From positions 27,121,210 through 27,185,209 of the forward strand of contig OX031073.1 in the NCBI GenBank assembly GCA_943736015.1: a stretch of DNA of 64,000 bases, given 5' to 3'. Origin of the DNA: Tridacna crocea. Lineage: Eukaryota; Mollusca; Bivalvia; Cardiida; Cardiidae. Position 1 is the first letter of the stretch; each line of letters begins with the position of its first letter. The translations under genes and the position numbers were made by a program. This document shows, one piece after another, positions 1 through 10,070 of the stretch. The notes beneath the pieces were generated by a model that saw nothing but the letters and a program-made list of their open reading frames with translations, was not told the origin of the DNA and ran no database searches.

Positions 1-24
1 TGTTTTAACCTTTTCCCACATGAA

Positions 25-234
25 AAAATTGTAGACTGGTCCATATTGAAAGCATTTGCATACAACGAAATAAATGTGACTGAAAAATTGAAATTTGATT
101 TGGGAAGGGTAGAAAACATTGTGGGAAAAGGAGAAAATGCTGGTGATCAGCATTTTCTCCTTTTTTCCACAACGTTTTGACAAGGCTTTTTTTCTTAATA
201 TCATTAAAGTCGTCATTGTGTGGTAAAGAGTTAA
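25..234 (-). repeat. MITE-like element with GGAGAAAATGCTGG hairpin, inverse orientation
   Basis: The hairpin at 111-178 (agaaaacattgtgggaaaag then a 31-base palindrome around ctggtgatcag) is preceded by the inverse of the 'caatttttgagttatggtc' block. It ends tgtgtggtaaagagttaa. Related copies occur at 2101-2230, 3560-3735, 4310-4540, 5085-5202 and 25733-25930; a decayed hairpin lies at 240-312. Nothing was recognised from 313 to 660. Confidence 0.7.
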
Positions 235-676
235 AAAGGTAGAAAACACTCTGTGAAAAAGATTTTATTCTAGCAATTAGTATTTTCTCCTTTTCCTACA
301 TTGTTTTATAAAGCCTTCATTTTAGTTTAAGTCATTAAATTTGATCTTTCGATAATATGTTTTGTATGTAGATCTATCAGAATGTCATTTTGAATATTAA
401 AACATTTTCACTTCATACTTGTGTTCTTTCTTCCATCTTGATCTCTGAAAAGAGAAAAGTTCTACTAGAAATTACAAGAAAAACAAAATAATTTCTATAA
501 AACACCTCTGTAATAAAGTTGATAATGTCCAATACACAGAGTAGTAAAAGGTAATTTCCCTGGGTCCCCCCATCGCCTACCCAAGTGTCTTTCTTTCCCG
601 TTCTCTATCCGGCTGTTGTTTCTCTATCCAAGTGTCTTTCTCTATTTTCCCCCCTCTCTATGTGCATTTTTTTCTG

Positions 677-752
677 ATGGGAGGTATCGATCTCGGTTCG
701 CCGAGTTCCAAGTCGACTTCCACTACCATTTGACCACTTTGGAGCCTACTAT
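677..752 (-). mobile_element. tRNA-like SINE head
   Basis: On the minus strand: AGGCTCCAAAGTGGTCAAAT (A-box-like region), a central CGACTTGGAACTCGG, then GAGATCGATACCTCC (B-box-like). The order and spacing are tRNA-like; no body is obvious. A decayed hairpin follows at 895-975. Nothing else was recognised up to 1340. Confidence 0.55.
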
Positions 753-1353
753 ATACAGGTTGTACTTTATATTTGAATACAATGTCTTGTGAAAACATTG
801 AAAAAATAAAAGTTCTACCGGAAGTCTCATCATAAATAGCACGTGAGTTAAGTTCTTCAATCAAAGCTACCAAACTGACCCCTGTAAAAACCTGTAATGA
901 CACTTTTGAAAACAATGTAGAAAAGGGTAAAATGCTTAATTGTAACCAATACTTTCTCAACTGCCACACTGTTTTCTCACTTAATTTTTTGTCTGCAACT
1001 ATTGACGATTCTTCATTTTGTTTTCCTAGACTTCAGAGTTCGCTTTCTCTGAAATTGCAAAACGCTGTACCTCCACGGTCAAACATGTATGCATCTGGTA
1101 ACTTTAAAAAATATTACTTTAAAATACTAATGGTGATGATACCATGAAAAACATGAAAAGATTGTGACAAAAGGAGCTGTTCAGTTGGGGTCCAGGGGCA
1201 AACTTAATCAGTATTTATCACAGTCGACAGTGTAAACTGGTTTTCTCACACCAGTAATGACACTAGTGTCAATCGAACTTACAGACTACTTCTCTCATAT
1301 ATGCATCAGATGTGTGAGGCCGAAAATCAGCGGACAGAAAGTTCGCTTCAACT

Positions 1354-1407
1354 TGGTGTCGAACCCGTAACCACCAGGTCACGAGTCATTATCTCCCGCT
1401 AGATGGC
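1354..1407 (-). mobile_element. tRNA-like fragment with an intact B box
   Basis: The minus strand has GGTTCGACACC, which fits the pol III B-box consensus, preceded by TAGCGGGAGATAATGACTCG. Only a weak A box, so a SINE or tRNA relic. Confidence 0.4.
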
Positions 1408-1668
1408 ATTCTATAAATACTCATCTATCTGATATGGGCATCCTGGGTACAGAACCGAACCACTTTCCTACGCGACAACCGTTACTTTGAATTTAAAACA
1501 AAAAAAAAAGGTTTACCCAATAAAACGCTGCCTCGTGCAATTCATTCAACTATGATCAACAGTTTAGAGAAATCTGTTACTAAAGCAGGTCTCATTTCTC
1601 CTCAAACGTATTGATACGTAAAAGCTATTTTCAACATTGCTACTTTATAGAGCGTAATATTTACAGTC
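1400..1668. repeat. Duplicated block, partner at 4825-5090
   Basis: Shared words in the same order: gggcat.ctgggtacagaa, cgacaac.gttactttgaattt, aaacgctgcctcgtgcaatt / aaacgctacctcaagcgattt, actatgatca.ca.tttagagaaatctg and cattgctactttatag. Roughly 75-80% alike by eye. The region 1670-2100 shows only a half copy of the gtagatcaagatcag hairpin (1874-1910). Confidence 0.75.
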
Positions 1669-2100
1669 AGCCCGCTTTCGGGGCTAGTAGTGATGCGTCA
1701 TATAAGACAGTCGAATCTTCGAGGAATATGACATGCGCAGACAACGGGTCACGAATCAGATACGCTCGTCACTTGGCTACCGGGTTGAACCAAATATTGT
1801 TGTACACAGTTGAAAGCAACATAAAATATCCATTAACTTATAAGCCTCTAAGGGCGACTCACTGACCTTTTGTGGACAGCGTAGATCAAGATCAGCCTCG
1901 GCCTACATAGTCCGATTATGAAATACTTTTTTACCCCAAAACAAAAAAAAAAAAGTTTAAAATAACATTATTTGGATTTAAATACTATCGGCTTGAACTA
2001 AGTTTCCTTTAGGTTATTTCGCCGGTTACATATTTATCAAAAGACAAAAATATAGACTTGTCCAAATTGACAGCAACTGCAGACGACAATTTAAATTTCT

Positions 2101-2230
2101 TAACCCTTTACCAAACAATCCATGGGTTTCACGACCCTGCGAGAGAAGGCTTTTGAACACTTTGTAGGAAAAAGAGAAAAACCAACATTTTCTCCTTTTC
2201 CTACAAGGTTTCTACACCTCCACTGGCAAG
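2101..2230 (+). repeat. MITE-like copy starting ttaaccctttaccaaacaatcc
   Basis: The start, gtttcacgaccctg block and aacattttctccttttcctacaa arm are present; the hairpin's first arm is shortened and the right half of the element is missing. Confidence 0.65.
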
Positions 2231-2288
2231 TAGTATCAATTAACCCTTATCTTGCTGAATAACGATAAGAAAGTTTTCAATTCCATGA

Positions 2289-2517
2289 TTAACCCTTTAC
2301 CCCATAAGGCATTTCTATGGTATCTCTAATTGACCCTAAATAAAAGCAAGGATGAAGCCATTTCTTATGTGTATACAACACATTCTGATAGCATAGAAAA
2401 CATTGTGGCAAAAGGTGAAATTGCTCGTAACGAGCAATTTCACCTTTTGCCACAATGTTTTCTAAAGGCTCCTACAAGCAATGCGTAGAAATGAGTATCT
2501 AAGGAGTAATGGGTTAA
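2289..2517. mobile_element. TTAA-flanked MITE (piggyBac-like ends), copy 1
   Basis: It begins TTAACCCTTTACCCCATAAGG and ends GGAGTAATGGGTTAA, with a perfect central hairpin (catagaaaacattgtggcaa... around ctcgtaacgag). TTAA targets plus CCCTTT termini are the signature of piggyBac-type elements. 229 bases, no coding capacity. Confidence 0.78.
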
Positions 2518-2570
2518 AACTTAAATAATGCTATTCCAATGTTATGTTTTGAGTAAGGACATCTCCCTAT

Positions 2571-2635
2571 CGGACAGTGTAGATCCAAGATCAGACTGCA
2601 CATTCTGTGCAGTCTGATCTTGATCTACACCGTCC
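2571..2635. repeat. Hairpin repeat, 29-base arms
   Basis: ggacagtgtagatccaagat continuing to cagactgcac, five-base centre, then the inverse complement with few mismatches. Other copies: 16931-16994 and a half at 1874-1910. Confidence 0.85.
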
Positions 2636-2731
2636 ACAAAAGGTCAGTGTGTAGCGCTTAAGGGCTCAGCTACATTTAATATGTCATCTGCAAATTCTTT
2701 TCAATTTAGATCAGTCTAAAATTTTGTTGTT

Positions 2732-2896
2732 TCAGCTACGGGGCTCAGCTATCCAAGTCACAACTCCTAAAAAAATTTAACCACTAATGTTACAGACAAC
2801 CCATCACGATAGTCACCTTTTAACTTAGTTGGAGGTGGGATGAAAACAATGGGCGAAGATAACATATTTAGTATGATTATTATACTGCATATAAAG
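2732..2896. repeat. Duplicated block, partner at 5612-5783
   Basis: Both start tcagctac.gggctcagct, share ccaagtcacaactcctaaa, gttggagg..ggatgaaaacaatg.gcgaagat, and end actgcatataaa. Nothing was recognised between 2897 and 3495. Confidence 0.8.
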
Positions 2897-3498
2897 GATG
2901 ACATTAAAATAATGAAAGGAAAAAGAACAGATTCACCTACCTCGATGCTATTTATTTCCAAGAATTTATCCATTTATTTAAAATAAATCCACCAAATTTA
3001 AACAAACTGTCTCGTAAACAATCACAAAATACCTAAATTGACTAACACACGAAATACAAAACATGTCTAAATTAAGCACGTGGAAAAGCTGCAAATTTGG
3101 TGTGTTGTTTGTTGAAAGGTGGGTTAAATGGGTCTTTTGCTGTACAGGTCCCACTGTCGTGTACAATAGACAGAAAATCTTTATCTGATCATGTCATGTG
3201 CAGTCGAATCTTGGTCTACATTATTCTCTCCTATTGCTATTAAATGACATAGTTCTAGAAGAGAAATATATTTCTCAGTTTTCTATTCGACAGGAAGTAA
3301 CGTACATTTTGGCAACAAGGCGTATGATCTGAACCGTAAAATAATGTGTTTCCCCTATTTTATAATTTGAAAGTGTATCAGATACATGTAGTATAAAACA
3401 TCATTGACATTCTTTACTTTGATATGCACAAAATTTAAAGATAGCGAAAAGTTTCGGCCATTTCAGGCTGCGCGGACCGGGCAGGCTAACATGGGTCG

Positions 3499-3811
3499 AG
3501 ATTTTTTGAAATACATTAACTTCCTTTAAACGAAGCAATACTCAATTTTATTCCATTATCTTATAATTTGAACACCTTGTGAGAAAAGGTGAAAATGCTG
3601 GTAACCAGCATTTTCTCCTTTTTCCTACATTTTCTACCCTGCTGGAAACAAATTTCAATTTTTGAGTTATGGTCATTTCGTCATCTACGAATGCTACAAT
3701 TTGGACTGGTCTACATTTTTTTCGTTTGGTAACGTATTGATAGGTCAAGATTTTTTGAAATGCATTGACTTCCTTTAAACGCAGCAATACTCAATTTTAT
3801 TCCATTATCTT
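3499..3811. repeat. MITE-like copy bracketed by a 63-base direct repeat
   Basis: The sequence attttttgaaat.cattgacttcc through attccattatctt occurs at 3499-3562 and again at 3749-3811. Between them sits a hairpin element (3560-3735) with ggtgaaaatgctggtaaccagc. The start of another copy (ccctataccacacaatcctg) follows at 3812-3900. Confidence 0.75.
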
Positions 3812-4062
3812 GCACTGTAACCCTATACCACACAATCCTGAGTTTCAACGACCCTAGAGGAGAAGCCCTTTGAAAATACTGAGGGAGAAGAAAATGGGGG
3901 TAAACAGCAGCGCAGTCGTAGTACAAACATGGGGACAGTGCACGTATTCACCAACCATGCTTGAGAATATTCTTAGACTTATTGTCCAAGGTTTTCTACA
4001 TTTGTAAGTAACACAACTTCTGATTGGCTAAACCGAACTCTGGTATTTAAGATCACATGACC

Positions 4063-4293
4063 TTAACCCTTTACCCCATAAGGCATTTCTATGGTATCTC
4101 TAATTGACCCTAAGTAACAGCAAGGATGAAGCAGTTTCTTATGTGTATATATGACACTTTTTGATAGCATAGAAAAAATTGTGGTAAAAGGTGAAATTGC
4201 TCGTCACGAGCAATTTCACCTTTTGCCACAATGTTTTCCACAGGCTCCTACAAGCAATGCGTAGAAATGAGTATCTGTGGAGTAAAGGGTTAA
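4063..4293. mobile_element. TTAA-flanked MITE (piggyBac-like ends), copy 2
   Basis: 231 bases, TTAACCCTTTACCCCATAAG to GGAGTAAAGGGTTAA. It is the same element as 2289-2517, with the central ctcgtcacgag hairpin. Here the inverted ends match over the first 11 bases after TTAA except one. Confidence 0.8.
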
Positions 4294-4309
4294 CTCCCCA
4301 CTGCCTTAA

Positions 4310-4540
4310 CCGTTTACTATAGACACTCCCCGGTTTGTACGATCTTGAGACAGAAACCTTTTGAAAAAAAAAACTTGTGGGAAAAGGTGAATTGCTGGTA
4401 ACCAGCATTTTCTCCTTTTCCCTACAATATTTTCTACCCTGCTGGAAACAAATTTCAATTTTTGAGTTATGTTCATTTTGTCGTCTACAAATGCTACAAT
4501 TTGGACAGTCTACATTTTTTTCGTTTGGTAACGTATTAAT
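4310..4540 (+). repeat. MITE-like copy, most complete of the ctggtaaccag family
   Basis: taaccgtttact start, hairpin around ctggtaaccagcattttctcc, ctaccctgctggaaacaaat, tttttgagttatg.tcatttt, and gtctacatttttttcgtttg. This order defines the family used for the other copies. Nothing was recognised from 4541 to 4824. Confidence 0.75.
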
Positions 4541-4824
4541 ATGACCTATGAGTTCATCTATTCTAAACATCAGCACTGCATTTTCACAAGATACATATAA
4601 GTAATGCCCATGGAAGAGGAGGCTTAATGCATCGGCGAAAAGTATTGACACAGTCCGCCCAGGCTAACCTAGGCCGAAACCTTTTGCTCTTGGTCAATTT
4701 TCTGTATGTCCACTGACCAGTTAATTTAATGATTAAGTTTTTTTTTTTCCTAAAAAAAGTGGATATAAGGGATCCATAGGTATGTGATGGCTTACGTGGT
4801 ATCATGGATCACGGCATTTTCTCC

Positions 4825-5090
4825 TGTTAGTGGCCTTCTACAAATATACATGAATCTAATTTGGGCATTTTTGGTACAGAAGCGGACTACTTTTTCAAAA
4901 CGACAACTTTTACTTTGAATTTCACAATGAAATAAACGCTTACTCAATGAAACGCTACCTCAAGCGATTTACTCAGCTATGATCAGCACTTTAGAGAAAT
5001 CTGGAGCTGAACAGGCCCGATTTTTCCTCATACGTATTGAAAAAAGCCATTTTCTCCATTGCTACTTTATGGCGCGTATTTACTACAGTC
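4825..5090. repeat. Duplicated block, partner at 1400-1668
   Basis: Second copy of the block described at 1400. A MITE end in inverse orientation (5085-5202, finishing gcgtggtaaagggttaa) directly follows. Confidence 0.75.
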
Positions 5091-5384
5091 TCGAGGTAAA
5101 AGGGCAAAATTCTGGTCTGACTAGCAATTTCTCCCTTCCCCCATTTTAAGCCTTCTGCATCAAGGTCCTTTTAATTAGGGATTGCGTGGTAAAGGGTTAA
5201 CTGTCTAGACCTTCCACACAATTTACACTTTATCCTGGACCAAAAATTATAAATTTATGCGCACTTGAACAAGTATCTTATAAATTCGTCTAACTTGCGT
5301 CTGCTAACGATTTCAGTTTGGTCAAGTCTAACATTTTGTCGATGGTGATTAAGTGTTTGATGTCTTCCTTGGTCCCACAGGCAC

Positions 5385-5500
5385 AAGCTATGGCTTTTAA
5401 GTGTTTTACCATAGGGCACTCGTGCTAAACTCCAATCTATCTCGTGGATACCGAACCAACGACTGGCAGACTATGACCCGATACATAATCTACTTGGCCA
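5385..5500 (-). mobile_element. Decayed relative of the SINE at 27125-27258
   Basis: Keeps gtgttttaccatagggcactcgtgctaaac, comparable to gtgccttgcccaagggcactcctgtgaaa, followed by a decayed tRNA-like part. Confidence 0.4.
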
Positions 5501-5611
5501 TGCTGAAACCTTTAAGCTAACCAGGAATCTAACTCATGTTTATCTTAAATCATTGACTGCACCAAGGGGCTTTGGATCAACCCTTAGTTTCTAGGTACTT
5601 TTGTCATCAGC

Positions 5612-5783
5612 TCAGCTACCGGGCTCAGCTACCCAAGTCACAACTCCTAAATAAATTATCTAATCACTAATGGTACAGACAACCCACCACGATAGTCAAC
5701 TTTTAACCTAGTTGGAGGAAGGATGAAAACAATGAGCGAAGATGACGAAATCGAGTATGATGACGATTAAACTGCATATAAAA
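5612..5783. repeat. Duplicated block, partner at 2732-2896
   Basis: Second copy of the block described at 2732, about 85% alike by eye. Confidence 0.8.
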
Positions 5784-5849
5784 TCAAAGCGTTGAGAACG
5801 CTGATGTGGCATTTGTCAAAGAAACCACTGTGTGGAATTAATAATTTGA

Positions 5850-7369
5850 AAACACGAGGGCCATAATGGCCCTGGATCCCTCACCTGTATCAATAGGCGA
5901 AATTCACTCCTCGAGCGTAATTCAAGTTCTGACCAATTGTCCGGTCGATTGTGCATGAAATATGGCTTCTAGAGCGTCCACAAGGAATTTTCTGAAGTTG
6001 ACCTAATTTATCACACGACCGACCAAATTTAGAATTCATCAAAAATTGTCAAGACAAATATTCTGAACGGTTTTCAAGTTTATTGAGCAATATATGCGGC
6101 ATCTAGAGTGCCCACAAGGTATTTCCTAAATTTAACCAAGTGACCTAGTTTATGGCCCTAGGTGACCCAATTCCACACTTACTCAACATTTTATAAAGAC
6201 AAACATTCTGATCAGTTTACTAATTTCCTAAAGTTGACCTAATTTGTCACCGGACTGACACAATTTAGAACACATTAAAAATAATCTAGAAAAACATTCT
6301 GAAAAGTTACAAGTCAATTGAGCAAGAAATGTAGCCTCTCGACTGCCCACAAGGAATTTCTTTAATTTGACCTAGTAACCTAGATTATGATCCCAGGTGA
6401 CCCAGTTTTGAACTTATCCTAGATTTTATCAAGGTAAACATTCTAATTAATTTTCATGTCAAGTGAGTAAAAAATGTGACCTCTAGAGTGCCCACAAGGT
6501 ATTACTTTAATTTGACATTGAGACCTAGTTTATGACCTCAGGTGACCAAAAATTAAACTGAGTAAACATGTGGTGCTCAGGTCGGCTAACAAGATTTGAA
6601 CAGGTTCACTACTTACCAAATAACAAAGCTTTATGCTTTCCAGTTTTAGAAAAGAAGAACTTAAAAGTTTTCCTTCTTTTTTGGAACTTGTGATCCCCAG
6701 GGGCGGGGCCGGTTTTAACGCCAGCGACATCATTTGAACGAACTTGGTAGAGGTCTACTCGGAGATGCTACATACCAAATATAAAAGCTAAACACCTTCC
6801 AGTTTAAGAGAATGAGAATTTCAAAGTTTTCCGTTTTGTTCCTTTGTTTGAACTTGTGAACCCTGGGCCGGGGCCAGTTTGGACCCCAGAACCATCACAT
6901 GAACAAAATTGGTAGAGGTCCTTTAGGAGATGCTAGATGCTAAATATCAAAGCTGTACGCGTTCAATTTTCAGAGATGAAGACTTTTTAAAGTTTTCCTT
7001 TTTCGTTCCTTTGTTCGAACTTGTGATCCCTAGCTTTGACCCCAGGGGCATCACATGAACAAACTTGGTAGAGGTCCACTAGGAGATGCTACATGACAAA
7101 TATCAAAGCTCCACGCTTTTTAGTTTCAGCAAAGATTTTCGAAGATTTTGCCATTTCTTCCTTTCAGTTAAGGGTGGAATTAAATTATCTTGAACAAGTT
7201 TGGTAGAACTTCACCAAAGAAACATCCCTATCAAGTTTCCTCAAGATTGGCCCAGGAGTTTAGGAAGAGAACATGTTTAAAGGAATTCTGAACAGACGGA
7301 TAGATGTACGACGGACAATGACCGATCACAATTCCTCACCTTAGCACTAAGTGCTAAGGCGAGCCCAAT
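5850..7369 (+). mobile_element. ~1.5-kb internally repetitive element with poly-A end
   Basis: It starts cgagggccataatggccctg and ends ctcaccttagcactaagtgc taaggcgagcc followed by aataaaaaaaaaa. The first half has diverged repeats of 'ctagagtgcccacaaggtatt..tttaatttgacc'. The second half has 3-4 diverged repeats (~150 bases) of 'gaacttgtgatcccc...catgaac.aacttggtagaggtc'. No long ORF. The poly-A end suggests a retrotransposed, non-autonomous element; classification is open. Nothing was recognised in 7381-7655. Confidence 0.55.
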
Positions 7370-7659
7370 AAAAAAAAAAGAGAAATATTGTTTAAATATT
7401 AACTTGAAAATCAACCTCCTAAGCAAATTGATATGTCTCTTGGGTTAAAGGGAGATTACTGGTGCCTAAGTTTGCATCATTAGTGTATTGATGGTCTCCC
7501 TTGATCTTTCAAGAGGAGTCAGAAGTAACGTCCCTTAAGGCATCGACATTTGGTTCGGGAACTACTTGTACCTTTAGGAAACAAATAAAAACCTCCGTTT
7601 TAGTTGCCTAAACATTGATCGCTCGGTGCGAATAGCCAGATTTTCCTTTATAAGTGACT

Positions 7660-7830
7660 GCTTACTAGAAGGTGGCTACCATTAGCTGGCTACAAATAAT
7701 CAATTTTACCAGCGCAAGAAGCTGGCTACTAGTACCTGGCTACTAATGGGTAACTTTACCTGAAAAAGTAGCTGGCTACAAGCACCTGGCTACTAGCACC
7801 TAGCTACTTGTAGCTAACTTTGCCTCTCTT
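7660..7830. repeat. Short tandem repeat rich in agctggctact
   Basis: Words agctggctac and cacctggctact recur in three ~60-base blocks ending in taactttacc or its variants. Confidence 0.7.
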
Positions 7831-7854
7831 CTCTACTCCTGAATGTAACAAATA

Positions 7855-8345
7855 TGTGAAATGTAGCTCTCAAACATCTCAAACGTAAAATGTAGCTCTA
7901 ACAACAAATGCAGCTCAAATCTGAAATGTGTCTTGAATATGGAATGTAGCTCAACTTAAAAATTTAGCTCAAATTAAAAAAATAGCTCAAATGTGAAATA
8001 TAGCTCAGATGTCAAGCATGGCTCAAATGTGAAATGTGTCTCAAATCGAAAAAGCAGCTTAAGAATAAAACGTATCTCAAACATAAAATGTAGCTCAAGC
8101 GTTTATTGCAGCTCAAATATCAAATGTAGATTAAGTAAAAAATGCAACTTAAACGAAAGATGTGTAGCTAAAACGTCAAATGCAGCTGAAAGCTTATGGT
8201 TAGCTTGAATATGAAATGTAATTATGTAACATGTAGTTCAAATGTGACATGAATCTCAAATATGAAGTGTAGGTCAAATATAGTTCATATGTGAAATGTT
8301 ACTCGAATATGAAATGTAAGAGAAATATGAAATATAGGTCACATG
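7855..8345. repeat. 18-bp minisatellite
   Basis: Consensus gctcaaatgtgaaatgta, diverged, in register through roughly 7990-8170 and looser on each side. Because 18 is a multiple of three, one frame stays open and reads S-S-N-I-K-C-like hexapeptides; there is no sign of real coding. Confidence 0.85.
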
Positions 8346-8564
8346 TTGCGATCCAACTTCAATTCGAAAGAAAGGTGGCCGGGAATCAGAATAAGATTCA
8401 CTTTAACGATGCTTTTTTGGTCATTGATTCTTAAGACCCTCTTCCGAAGGAGTGGTAACTTGGGACCTTTCGGAAGTTTATTCCTCGGATTCTTTCTAGT
8501 CATTAAAGTATATGTCAAAAATTTGTAAACAGTGAATATCCGTGATCAGACAATATTATTTTCG

Positions 8565-8662
8565 TGAGAGAGAGAGAGAGAGAGAGGGAGAGAAGAAAAA
8601 GAAGAAGAAATTTAAAAAAAAACAAACAAAAAAAACAAAAAAAAAACACACACACACAAATA
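8565..8662. repeat. (GA)n, A-rich and (CA)n low-complexity tract
   Basis: About 14 GA units, then an A-rich stretch with aaacaaac words, then a short cacacacaca run. Confidence 0.95.
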
Positions 8663-8901
8663 TGCAAGCAAATCCGATTATCTTCATTTATTTATATATG
8701 CCAGTAATTACAAAATTTGTGTTTCATATCAAGACCACTACACAAAATTTTTGGATGGGTTGGAAGCTAAGTGTTGTAAAACCCGTGATTTTTTAGGGCT
8801 CGAGTTAAATCATTTCAGTGGAAAATTTTGCTTGGCCGGGCATCCTCACGAATTTCGCAAAAAGTTCTGATGGTTCAAGAACACTACTGCATTATTCTCT
8901 A

Positions 8902-8975
8902 GCCCGGTTGGGAAGCTCAGTGGTTAGTGTATCTCACTTGTGTCCCTGTGGTTTCGGGATCGATACCTTGTTAAG
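8902..8975 (+). mobile_element. tRNA-derived SINE head
   Basis: GCCCGGTTGGGAAGCTCAGT then GGTTAGTG (A-box region), and GGGATCGATACC (B-box region) at tRNA-like spacing. It cannot be a functional tRNA: the acceptor stem has no partner. The stretch 8976-9893, up to the gene's stop, shows nothing recognisable. Confidence 0.65.
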
Positions 8976-9893
8976 GCAAATTTTCCTTCCGGTGAGTTTG
9001 CCTCTCAAAACTCTCATGCATATGAGAAAGGTAGTTAGCCAAAGGACCATACCACATCACGACGAAGCCGCTTTACACTAAGCATGTCATCATACAATTA
9101 TGGATCCATGACATTCATTTTGTCTAACAAGCGGCTTGATTGTGATGTATGTATGTTCCTTGCTATATTCGTGGCACATAGATTTTTTCTACTCGGTCTC
9201 TATAAAAACATAAAAAATATGCCTTCGTTCTTCTTTTACGTATTTAACTTTGAATGCATAAGCTTTCACTACATATAGGAGCGCTTTTCGATAAACAGTT
9301 AGATTTTTTTGTGAAAACCAGACAACCAGTTACAATCATATTTTGCAAACATACTGACAAATCTATACTAGACCAATATTCAAAGTTTCAAACAAATATA
9401 TACAGAAATATATATCTTTAACAGACAATTACAAAACAAATATAAACGTATATTTCCGGGCTCCGGACGTGAAAAAGTAACATCAACGTACAAACTTACA
9501 TGTATGAATCTATAAACGTAAAAAGGTTTGCAATATGCGATCGAGTTGGGTAAATTTTTCAGTTCTTTAATAACCATTTTCGTGGTAAAGGTCTTTATCG
9601 AAAAATAAGTCAAAACACACTGAAAAAAAAAAAGAAACAAATGCTGGTAATCAGTTTTATCCGGAAATAAAACTGCTCGTTTAAATCGATTTCGAATTTG
9701 TGTTGTGCAAATTCCGTAACTTTGGAATCATAAAATATTCATTCTGATCTTGGAAGGATTAAGTGTTATTGTCGCTTGCGCTTAACACAAAGAAAGAAAA
9801 GATACTAAAGGTAATAAGAGAAGACTTTGCCTAAATTGGTGAGGGAACTTGACCCTTGTAAAACACTAATACAGAGCATTCGCTAATTTGCCA

Positions 9894-9900
9894 TTTATTA
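9894..9900 (-). terminator. Possible polyadenylation signal overlapping the stop codon (TAATAAA)
   Basis: On the minus strand the stop reads TAATAAA, so AATAAA begins on the second base of the stop codon. No other AATAAA was seen in the next ~110 bases downstream on that strand. If it is used, the 3' UTR would be only some 10-30 bases long. This is a motif match only; the cleavage site is not visible. Confidence 0.4.
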
Positions 9901-10070
9901 AGAAAGACTGATTTCACACAAGGCGAAAGCAGTGCGCTGCTCTGTCTCGGTAGTTGTAATGTTATTTACACAATTGATATCGGCTTGTTGGTACGAAAAC
10001 GACCTGAAAAACATCGTACAAGACTGAGTTCCACCCGCGTCATCTGGTTGGTTATTTCGCCAATCTGAAA
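9898..10070 (-). CDS. Last exon: C-terminal part of the C-type lectin domain, stop codon
   Basis: The acceptor is a strong pyrimidine tract ending TTCCTTCCAG; the exon enters in phase 1 and runs 57 codons to TAA. It codes W-R-N-N-Q-P-D-D, the long-loop region of a C-type lectin fold with a QPD triplet at the usual EPN/QPD calcium-sugar site. Three conserved cysteines follow (SCTM, DINC and the terminal ALCE). The usual WND triplet before the fifth cysteine is replaced by Q-A-D, keeping only the Asp. N-N-I-T is a possible N-glycosylation site. The protein ends five residues after the last conserved Cys-Glu, with no tail or membrane anchor. The stop overlaps an AATAAA hexamer. Confidence 0.88.

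Noticed and set aside
658..1147. Small ORFs on both strands at the left end
   Set aside because: They overlap a SINE head and a decayed hairpin; no domain, codon signal or splice context.
1611..1865. 84-codon plus ORF and a possible tRNA-like stretch (ggctaccgggttgaacc)
   Set aside because: The A and B box-like words are too close together and no stem pairs; the ORF has no recognisable feature.
4139..4805. Two overlapping minus-strand ORFs (170 and 73 codons)
   Set aside because: They run through two MITE hairpins and a degenerate repeat; the frame is open by chance in AT-rich palindromic DNA.
8902..8975. Functional tRNA gene
   Set aside because: A and B boxes are recognisable but the acceptor stem does not close and no clear anticodon loop can be drawn.
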